This document shows, piece after piece, positions 54,783 to 64,000 of a stretch of 64,000 nt of DNA (the stretch's first letter is position 1; each line of letters begins with the position of its first letter). The notes beneath the pieces are model-generated. The model saw only the letters and a program-made list of their open reading frames with translations, made no database searches and was not told the origin of the DNA. The translations under genes were made by a program, and so were the position numbers. The DNA is from Adiantum capillus-veneris. Taxonomy: Eukaryota > Streptophyta > Polypodiopsida > Polypodiales > Pteridaceae. The stretch is taken from assembly GCA_014529385.2 (NCBI GenBank), contig CM043953.1:75525372-75589371 (forward strand), in the 5' to 3' direction.

Positions 54783-57700
54783 TTTTGACAGGAATAAAAT
54801 GTGTTTGCTTGCTAAACCTGTCGACTATTGTCCATATTCCTATATTCCCATGGATAGACTTGGGTAATCCAAAGATGAAATCCATGGATATACTCTCCCA
54901 TGGTGAATTTGGAATAGGCAATGGCTGGAGTAATCCAGGTTGCTTCCCTCTATCATACTTGGTCTTTTGGCATACTACACATTTTGAAACATACTCTTGT
55001 ATGTCCACTTTCATGGTAGGCCAATAGAAATACGTCTCTACTCCTCGGAGAGTAGGTTGAATACCTCTATGCCCTGCATATGGGGGAGCATGGGATTCAT
55101 ACATAACCTTTTCACGAAGGGAATGGGTAACACATAGCCTATTGCCGTGGAGAAGATAACCATCCTGCAAGGTGAATGGTTCCTCTTTCTTCCCCAAAGC
55201 AAGGGCTGACATTATGTCTCTAAAGTCAGGGTCAGTAGCATACTCATCTATCATAGAGGATAGATCATTGTGAGTAGCTATAGACACCGCATTAACTTTT
55301 GGTCATCGTGAAAGTGCATCGGCAACTTGATTGTGCTTACCAGCTATGTGAGCAATATGGAAATTAAATTGCGAAAGAAAATTTTCCCACCTCATTTGTT
55401 TGTCGGAAAGCTTGGTTTGCGTCATGAAATACTTGAGACTTTGGTGGTCGGTTCGTAGGATAAATGGAGTCCCCAATAGGTAGTGCTTCCATGTGTCTAG
55501 GGCATGTAGAACAGCTAAAAGCTCTTTCTCATAAATGCCCAAGACTCGTTCATCACCATTGAGCCTTCGGCTCTCATATGCTATGGCATGCCCTTCTTGA
55601 AGCAAAACCGCTCCAAGGCAATCACCACAAGCATCACATTGGACCTCAAATGGCTTTGAGAGATCCGGAAGCACGAGGACTGGTTGGGAAGTAAGCTTCT
55701 CTTTGAGTTTTTCAAAAGCATTTTGCTCCTTAGCAGTCCATACAAACTTAACCTTCTTCTTGGTTAAGTCGTGTAGTGGTCCTGCTACTTGAGAGAATTT
55801 TGCTATGAAGCGTCTATAGTATGCACACATACCAATAAAGCTTCTTAGCTCATGTAGATTCCTTGGGTTAGGCCATGATTTTATTACCTCTAACTTTGAT
55901 GGATCCATACGAATACCATCGTGAGAGATAATATGGCATAGGTATTGAATCTCTTGAAGGAAGAATTCACTTTTCTTTTGGTTGAGAAAAAGTTTGTTCT
56001 CCCTCAAGGCTTGAAAAATCACTTGGAGATGTTGCTTATGTTCCTCCAAAGACTTGGAGTAGATGATAATATCATCGAAGAAAACTCCATTGAATTTTCG
56101 ATATGGTCTAAAAATTTTCTCCATCAAACGATTGAACGTAGCTGGTGCATTAGTCAAGCCAAAAGGCATGACTAGATATTCATAAAGACCAAATGTTGTG
56201 CGAAACGCGGTCTTTAAGATATCCTCATCCACTATCCTTATTTGATGATAGCCACTCTTAAGGTCAATCCTACTGAAGTAGGTAGAGCCTTGTAGCTTAT
56301 CAAACAGATCTTCTACCCGAGGTACGGGAAATCTGTTTTTAATAGTGATGTGGTTTAGTGCTCGATAGTCCACACACATACGGTATGTACCATCTTTCTT
56401 TTGCACTAAAAGGACTGGAGAACAAAAGGGAGAGGAACTAGGCCTCACCATCCCTTTGTCTACCAGCTCTTGTACTTGCCTCATGATCTCCTCTTGTTGA
56501 GCTTGTGAGACTCGATAAGGAGGTTTGTTAGGCGGTGAGCTTCCTGGAAGGAGCTCAATACGATGGTCATCATCCCCTCGTTTTGGAGGTAGGTCCATAG
56601 GGATATCATCGATGAACACATCTTGGAATCCTTTTAGAAAAGTAGACAAGTCTAACTCTTCTTGATTCCTATCATTTTCATTTGATGAAACATTATTAGC
56701 TTTTAGAGACTCTTTGACATAAATCATGTACGCAGAAACTGAGCTCTTCATTGATTTATCAAAAGAAAGAGGATTTACAAGTGGAATAGTGCGACCACGC
56801 TCACTAGCATCTATATACATGTTCTTTCCCCTGTAGGTGAAGTAAATTCTCCTTTCAGGGAACTTCATGTTGGCAGCCATGCGATCAAACCATGGTGCCC
56901 CTAGGATAACATCCTGATGTTGGAGGGGAGAGATGAAGAAGTCTTCTTTGTCGACATAGCTTTGGACATGAAGCCTCAACTTCCCAATCAAGGGAGTAAC
57001 GGAGGCTTGTTGTCCCTTGAAAGCTGCATCAGCTGTTACTATCTCTCCCATCTCAAAAGCTTGAATGCCCAACTTGGTGGCCAACTCTATTGATATGAAG
57101 TTGAGAGTAGAGCCAGGGTCAAACAAGATGAAGGCATCATGCTCTCTTACCTTTCCCCAAGCATAGGAGAGTGATGATACTTTGCAATGAGCATCCTCTT
57201 TTGGAGCTTCGATGGTGGAAGCCCTAGGAGTCTCATTGCGAGTATTCTTCTTGGGGCAAGAACGATAGCCATGTCCTTGCTCCCCACACTTGAAACACTT
57301 ATGGTCCTTGCGAAAAGCTTCAAGCTCTTCAGGAGAGAGTTTGTTTTTACCTTTGTAAACTCCCTTCTCCTTGGACCGATTGTTGTTGTTGTTGTTGGAA
57401 GTGCCTTGGGAATTATTTTGAGCATTGGATTTCCCCTTTGCATCATTTTTATCTTTGTTTTCCATGGGCTTGACATTACGTCTAGCCCCTTGATGGAAAT
57501 TGATGCGTGAAGCAACCATGGTGTGGTGGATTACTTCGGTAATAGTACCGGGCCGTTGAGAATTGATATATTCGGCCATCTCTTCAGGTAATCCCGCACA
57601 GAATTGCTGTCTTTGCTCGGCAAAGTCTATCTTTTGAAAGACAGTAGCTTTGAGATGTAAATCCCAAAACTTATCTACATATTTGTTGATAGACTCATGA

Positions 57701-58584
57701 GAGAGGAGCTTCAAGCCGCGCCATTCGGTAAGAACTTTATCTTTAGTATCGCTTGGAAGAAATTGCTTCATGATGGAAACTCGTAGAGTTTTCCATGTCT
57801 TTGGGGCTTCTCCATTGCCACGAAGGCTAGCCCACCATTGACGAGCTGATTTTTGGAAGTGCATAGCTACATGGCGTAGCTTGGAGGACTCTGTGAAGCC
57901 CTCGTCCCCAAAGGCCGCATCAAATTGCTGGATGAAGGCCAACACTTTGTCGGTAGCACCAAAGGTGCCATCGTAGGTGAGAAAAGAGATACTCTTTCCT
58001 CCCTCCTTGAACTTCTTTAGCTTTTGTGACCTTCGCCATGCAGGAAATGATTTGCGATGTCCTCCCCTCTTGTATTCTCTAGGAGAATAGCCATAACTTT
58101 CATCGGAAGAGAAGGAAGGTGAAGAAGAAGGAGAAGAGGGTGACCTCTTCCTAGCCCTTTTCTTCCTTTGTTTCCTCTCTTGCCTTTGAGAGTGATGAGG
58201 AGAAGGACTATGGGTTGCTCTTTTCCTCTTGGGAGGAGTAGGCGATCGTCTAGACCGCCTTCTTCGTGGAGCCACATCTTCAGAAGAACTTAGACTTTCA
58301 TTGCTTTCTTTCTCTTTGGATTCCTCCTCTCGAATGGGAGAGAGTTTTCTTTTGGGGGTCTCTTCAAGAGGCCTCCTAAGCTCTCTCTCCTCTTGGAGAG
58401 GAAGGGAAATTCCATAGGCACGAAGTTGTTGAGTAACTTCGGCTTGCAAGGTAGGGTTTCCCATAGCTTGTTGCAACCTAGTCACAAGATAATTCACAAA
58501 CATGGGAGCATCATCATTAGCACCTTCATGTGCAAAGTCAAAGCTATCAATGTTCATTCTACTCTCTTGATTATTGTCAGCCAT
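54780..58584 (-). pseudogene. Chromovirus-type Ty3/gypsy gag-pol, copy 1, truncated
   Basis: 1093-codon frame from ATG 58584 (MADNNQESRMNIDSFDF): Ser/Arg-rich gag, zinc knuckle CFKCGEQGHGYRSC near residue 428, protease ILFDPGSTLNFIS near 488, reverse transcriptase with VFFDDIIIYSK (FFDD at 56071-56082), RNase H FEVQCDACGDCLGAVLLQ and LRTDHQSLKYF, ending DALSR at a TGA (55302-55300). The same frame continues into integrase (HAPPYAGHRG...CVVCQ, SMDFIFGLPKS) to 54780, where CACTA D begins. The integrase core end and chromodomain are missing. The leader between 58584 and the primer-binding site is about 400 bp. Confidence 0.9.
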
Positions 58585-58986
58585 GTTAACAAAATTTTAT
58601 GTATGTACTTAGTGTATGCTTTGGCAATTCAAAACCTTAGTTGCCACTCCTCTTAGCCTTTGAAAATCGGCTCTTAAGTATCTACACCCACGGCTCAAAG
58701 TGGTTAATTATAGAGAGTAGAGGAGTAGGTCTAACATAGCAGAGTTGCCAAGGGCTAGCTCCTTTCGGACTTCTTATGGCTCAATAATGGTAAAGCCGTA
58801 GGCAAGTCTAAAAAGACTCCATTATTAAGTCCAAAGCTCCCGAGGTGTGCACCATCCCCCACATAGTGGGCTTAACAAAACCGGTATTAGATCCCAGTTC
58901 CACTTACTCTATTATAATTAACAACATCAACCATTTATAGGCTACTTAAGGACCTCTCTTCTTAAGCAAGAAAAGAGAAACCAAAT

Positions 58987-58998
58987 GCTATGATACCA
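58987..58998 (-). other. Primer-binding site of the chromovirus
   Basis: Minus strand TGGTATCATAGC, one mismatch to the initiator tRNA-Met site, one base after the LTR end ...TTACA. Confidence 0.8.
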
Positions 58999-58999
58999 A

Positions 59000-60540
59000 T
59001 GTAATGGAATTTGCCTATTCAATTTGAGAATAGCGGAATTTAATGAGAGTACTTTCAAGAAATGATTTTGTGAGCATAGCGGTAGACATAATTGAAGATA
59101 GCAACATAATCATAGCAATTAGTTAACTTGGCATAGACAATACTTTTGCAAGAGAGAGAGTTTAGAGAACATGACAACAATTGAGGACCGGATTTATGTG
59201 GAGCCGGTCCCCCCTCCAATAGGCATTTGTATTATGATTTCTCCCATAAAGAGAGACTTGTTACAATACAGTCTTTGTGTTCCTTGTGACCTAGGTGATG
59301 CCATGAAGATGGAAGGCTTCATGCACCACAAACATAACATAAACTTGAAGAAAGCTTTAACTATCCCAAGCCTCAGTCCCAAGACCTCAAACACCTTCGA
59401 AGGTGGAGAGAGCTAGCAGGGAATGAGGGTAGGGAAGAGGAAGAAGAAACATTTCGTAGGAGAAAGAATTAGTTCCTCACTTATCATACTCTTGTTGCTA
59501 GCATACATAATAGCATAGTAATGAAGAAGAAGGAGATGGCAAGCTTAAGCATTGAAGCATGGCTCTTGGTTGGATTTGCACTCCATAGCCAAGAGTGTTG
59601 GTGTAGGCTCTCAACCTCTACTTGCTTGGAGAGGGAGCTCTTGCACTTTGCATAGCACACAATGAGAGTGATTGTGAGTGTGTGTGGGTGAGTATACCCC
59701 CTAGGCACCCCCCTAGCTTGCTTGGGTCGACCCCCCCTTGTAGCTCATGCCTGAAGCTCATTGGACCCTTCCAGGCCTACTAGCCAATCACAAGCAAGGG
59801 CCATTACAAGCAACATGGGTAGCCTTGGGACAAGTGTCCCCCTTTCCCCTTTGAGAGAGAGGACTTGATAAATGAAAAATCAATTAGATAATTCAAGTAA
59901 TTTATCATTGGACCCCTTTGAAGCTTAGCCAATAGGCTTCAAGCAACACATGAAGGTAACATGGGTAGGGGCCTGACATGTGTCCTTGCTGCCTCTTCAA
60001 GTTGGGGCTTCCCTTGTGTGTGTGAGTGGGTGTTCTCTCTCTAGCTCCTAGGAAAAGAGCTCGCCCCCCCTCTTGTAGGAATGATTTTGACTTTAGGTGA
60101 TCAAGCACCTTACTCATCAAGCATGACAAAGCACTTGAACTAGGGGATGTTCCCACAAGCATCTCAGGCAAGCTTCTCAAGGCACCTCAAGTACTTTAAT
60201 CATGCAGCAAGTCAAGCACCTCAAGCATGGAGCCAGTCAAGCACCTCAAGCATCTTAATTAAGCACCTCAAGCATGAAAAACACCTCAAGCATGACAAGC
60301 ACCTCAAGCATGACAAGCACCTCGAGCTTGGGCCGGGTTCCCACCTCGAGCTCAGCCCTAGCTTACTTAAGGTCAAAGGACTTTTACACACATTTATTGG
60401 AGGTCTTCAATGAAGCTAACCCTAAGGTCTTATGCTCCATTGGTTAGCCTTGCTCTTTGATAGACCATCTCCCTTTTGGGCCCCTTTACCATTGGCCCCG
60501 TGTTGAGATAGATCTATAAGCACATACCTATATCTTAACA
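59000..60540 (-). repeat. LTR shared by the two chromovirus copies
   Basis: Plus strand TGTAATGG...CTTAACA, about 1541 bp. On the left it is followed by the primer-binding site of copy 1, on the right by the purine tract and 3' end of copy 2. So it is both 5' LTR of copy 1 and 3' LTR of copy 2. Boundaries were set by TG...CA and the two priming sites. Confidence 0.8.
60138..60335. repeat. Minisatellite AAGCACCTCAAGCATGAC in the LTR
   Basis: About nine imperfect units of roughly 18 bp, some with inserted bases. Confidence 0.85.
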
Positions 60541-60563
60541 CTTGTTCCCGTTTATTCTCCCAC
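60541..60563 (-). other. Polypurine tract of chromovirus copy 2
   Basis: Minus strand GGGAGAATAAACGGGAACAA then G, directly before the LTR start TGTTAAG. Confidence 0.6.
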
Positions 60564-60987
60564 ATTAAGTGATCAATTTAATATGAGAAAATCATTTGGG
60601 TTAGTTAGATATTAGATTTTATGACATTACCTCTCTCTTGAATTCATAGTCGTCCTCGACTATGAGGTAGAATAGATAAAGTCTTAGTCATTAGTCAATC
60701 GTACTTAGCGGGTAAAGGATCCCTTTTTACCCTACGACATCTTTCCAAGATGGATGACTAATCCATTTGGTGCTTGGGAGACATAGCTGCCGCAAGCATG
60801 TCTGCTCTTTTAGTCCATTTCATTCTCCCATAGTAGAGTGACAAATTCTACTTGGTGTTTGAGAGACGTCGTCATCACAAACATGATTCTAAGCATGCAT
60901 ACTAGTTAAATTTGTGCACAATTAAAAAGAGGACTAGTCATATAAGACAAAAACATGAGTTATTTAAAAGAAATTTGTACATTTGCT

Positions 60988-63900
60988 TACTCTAATGTAG
61001 CATTGTAAGCATTGACAAGGTTCATACTATCCTTAAGTTGTACTCCTTGCATCCATTTAGCATCTTCAAAAGGATAATTTTTGAACTTAATAAGATACCG
61101 TCGGATAATCTTACCATGTCATAGTACTTTGTCTTCATGCCGAAGGATAGCTTCGGGTTGTAGCACCTCTTCTTGGTCTTCAACTTCGGGAGGGTCTTCA
61201 ATAATTGGTTCAATTGGTGGCTCTCCTTTGTAGGGCTTAAGTAAGCTTACATAAAAGGCATTGTGTATAAGCCAATGGTTGGGCAACTTGAGTTGATAAG
61301 CCGTCTCATTGATAGGCTTCAAGATTTGGAAAGGACTATAGTATCTTTTTGCTAGTTTAGCATAATACTTTTGATGGCCCGTAGGATTTTTGCCCGTCGT
61401 TTGCCTTAATCGAGCCGTAGGAAACTTGAGTAAGACCCAATCATTTTCTTTGAACATTAAGGCTCTTCTGTGCTTATCAGCAGTAGCTTTTTGCCTTTGT
61501 TGAGAGATGGCTATAGCCTCCCTAATCTTTTGAAAAGATTCTTGTAGGTCACGGCTATACTCATCGGCGGCGAAGATCTTCCCATGTACTTTCAGTAGCA
61601 AGGGACTTTTAGGTCTTCCTTCTATGATCTCGAAAGGTGCTTTGCCCGTAGAAGTATGTACAGTATTATTGTAGGCATACTCTACTAGCGGTAAATACTT
61701 TTCCCATTGTGATCGTTGATCTACTTTGGTAACATAAGTCTTGAGTAGATCGAGGATCGTAAGATTGGCTATCTCACTCTGGCCATCCGTTTGTGGGTGA
61801 TAGGCCGAAGAGAAATTCAATCTTGTTCCTAGATTTTCAAAGAGACCTTTCCAGAAATTACTGGTCATTCTAGGATCTCTATCTGACCGATGGATGTGGG
61901 TAATCCATGGTGTTTGAAAATCTGAGATATGAAGAGAGTTGCCATTTGATGTGCCTTAATAGTCTTTTTGACAGGAATAAAATGTGTTTGCTTGCTAAAC
62001 CTGTCGACTATTGTCCATATTCCTGTATTCCCATGGATAGACTTGGGTAATCCAAAGATGAAATCCATGGATATACTCTCCCATGGTGAATTTGGAATAG
62101 GCAATGGCTGGAGTAATCCAGGTTGCTTCCCTCTATCATACTTGGTCTTTTGGCATACTACACATTTTGAAACATACTCTTGTATGTCCACTTTCATGGT
62201 AGGCCAATAGAAATACGTCTCTACTCCTCGGAGAGTAGGTTGAATACCTCTATGCCCTGCATATGGGGGAGCATGGGATTCATACATAACCTTTTCACGA
62301 AGGGAATGGGTAACACATAGCCTATTGCCGTGGAGAAGATAACCATCCTGCAAGGTGAATGGTTCCTCTTTCTTCCCCAAAGCAAGGGCTGACATTATGT
62401 CTCTAAAGTCAGGGTCAGTAGCATACTCATCTATCATAGAGGATAGATCATTGTGAGTAGCTATAGACACCGCATTAACTTTTGGTCATCGTGAAAGTGC
62501 ATCGGCAACTTGATTGTGCTTACCAGCTATGTGAGCAATATGGAAATTAAATTGCGAAAGAAAATTTTCCCACCTCATTTGTTTGTCGGAAAGCTTGGTT
62601 TGCGTCATGAAATACTTGAGACTTTGGTGGTCGGTTCGTAGGATAAATGGAGTCCCCAATAGGTAGTGCTTCCATGTGTCTAGGGCATGTAGAACAGCTA
62701 AAAGCTCTTTCTCATAAATGCCCAAGACTCGTTCATCACCATTGAGCCTTCGGCTCTCATATGCTATGGCATGCCCTTCTTGAAGCAAAACCGCTCCAAG
62801 GCAATCACCACAAGCATCACATTGGACCTCAAATGGCTTTGAGAGATCCGGAAGCACGAGGACTGGTTGGGAAGTAAGCTTCTCTTTGAGTTTTTCAAAA
62901 GCATTTTGCTCCTTAGCAGTCCATACAAACTTAACGTTCTTCTTGGTTAAGTCGTGTAGTGGTCCTGCTACTTGAGAGAATTTTGCTATGAAGCGTCTAT
63001 AGTATGCACACATACCAATAAAGCTTCTTAGCTCATGTAGATTCCTTGGGTTAGGCCATGATTTTATTACCTCTAACTTTGATGGATCCATACGAATACC
63101 ATCGTGAGAGATAATATGGCCTAGGTATTGAATCTCTTGAAGGAAGAATTCACTTTTCTTTTGGTTGAGAAAAAGTTTGTTCTCCCTCAAGGCTTGAAAA
63201 ATCACTTGGAGATGTTGCTTATGTTCCTCCAAAGACTTGGAGTAGATGATAATATCATCGAAGAAAACTCCATTGAATTTTCGATATGGTCTAAAAATTT
63301 TCTCCATCAAACGATTGAACGTAGCTGGTGCATTAGTCAAGCCAAAAGGCATGACTAGATATTCATAAAGACCAAATGTTGTGCGAAACGCGGTCTTTAA
63401 GATATCCTCATCCACTATCCTTATTTGATGATAGCCACTCTTAAGGTCAATCCTACTGAAGTAGGTAGAGCCTTGTAGCTTATCAAACAGATCTTCTACC
63501 CGAGGTACGGGAAATCTGTTTTTAATAGTGATGTGGTTTAGTGCTCGATAGTCCACACACATACGGTATGTACCATCTTTCTTTTGCACTAAAAGGACTG
63601 GAGAACAAAAGGGAGAGGAACTAGGCCTCACCATCCCTTTGTCTACCAGCTCTTGTACTTGCCTCATGATCTCCTCTTGTTGAGCTTGTGAGACTCGATA
63701 AGGAGGTTTGTTAGGCGGTGAGCTTCCTGGAAGGAGCTCAATACGATGGTCATCATCCCCTCGTTTTGGAGGTAGGTCCATAGGGATATCATCGATGAAC
63801 ACATCTTGGAATCCTTTTAGAAAAGTAGACAAGTCTAACTCTTCTTGATTCCTATCATTTTCATTTGATGAAACATTATTAGCTTTTAGAGACTCTTTGA

Positions 63901-64000
63901 CATAAATCATGTACGCAGAAACTGAGCTCTTCATTGATTTATCAAAAGAAAGAGGATTTACAAGTGGAATAGTGCGACCACGCTCACTAGCATCTATATA
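60988..64000 (-). pseudogene. Chromovirus pol, copy 2, running off the window
   Basis: Same protein order as copy 1. RT and RNase H (63934-62486) match copy 1 with three or so base differences in 2 kb and no indels. The TGA after DALSR is present at 62485-62483 too. Integrase follows: H-H-C-C start, SMDFIFGLPKS, then a one-base loss near 61893 just before the second catalytic aspartate, then HPQTDGQSEIANL with the third acidic residue. A TGA at 61118-61116 separates the chromodomain-like tail (IIRRYLIKFKNYPFEDAKWM), which ends at TAA 60988. Part of pol, gag and the 5' LTR lie beyond the right edge. Confidence 0.9.

Noticed and set aside
61022-61213. 63-codon minus ORF next to the chromovirus end
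   Set aside because: A different frame of the chromodomain tail; the real frame runs to TAA at 60988.

Overview
The window looks like nuclear DNA of a land plant with a large, repeat-rich genome. Transposase genes have GT-AG introns, long (GA/CT)n tracts are everywhere, and CACTA, Ty3/gypsy and LINE elements are nested in one another. No operons, Shine-Dalgarno signals or bacterial genes are seen. A fragment of an HSPA12-like Hsp70 gene and the repeat mix would fit a fern or lycophyte, but the sequence does not fix the taxon.

Layout. 1-2439: end of a very long LTR with ~152-bp tandem repeats and a 54-codon ORF. 2821-3570: 385-bp tandem duplication. 3704-3945: broken HSPA12-like exon running into 1.3 kb of CT microsatellite. 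~5830-9360: decayed CACTA element A. 9603-18189: Ty3/gypsy element 1 with 1.2-kb LTRs, minus strand, pol broken. 19008-31025: 12-kb CACTA element B, carrying a nested LINE (19470-23480), a LINE/SINE tail fragment and long GA/TA arrays. 31332-34385: the only plausible intact host gene, a 1017-residue lysine-rich repeat protein of unknown function. 34590-37920: small elements (hAT-like MITE, foldback, tRNA-like SINE head), an LTR related to gypsy 1, and a LINE fragment. 38100-41934: no gene seen. 41935-48870: CACTA element C with a perfect ATT target duplication, a captured heavy-metal-domain fragment, a dead tnp2 gene and an intact second gene. ~48900-53457: a second long LTR of the type at the left edge, followed by a primer-binding site and a gag remnant. 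53458-54779: inverted, truncated CACTA D, fused at a 4-bp microhomology to gypsy. 54780-64000: two directly repeated chromovirus copies, 7183 bp apart, sharing one 1.54-kb LTR.

How the parts relate. The CACTA elements share one protein order: Transpos_assoc, Transposase_21/tnp2, DUF4218, DUF4216, then a separate second protein of Transposase_24 type. In all of them the tnp2 gene is broken. Element C keeps an intact second gene and intact ends, so it could move only with tnp2 supplied from elsewhere. The gypsy copies and the LINE are broken by a few stops, several of them CGA-to-TGA-like, as expected from deamination of methylated CpG.

The least explained items are: the coding ORF inside the long LTR; the inverted C/D ends around that LTR together with the D/gypsy fusion; the LINE whose two ORFs lie in one frame and whose ORF2 has no ATG; a conserved leader upstream of tnp2 in two diverged CACTA elements; and the repeat-protein gene.
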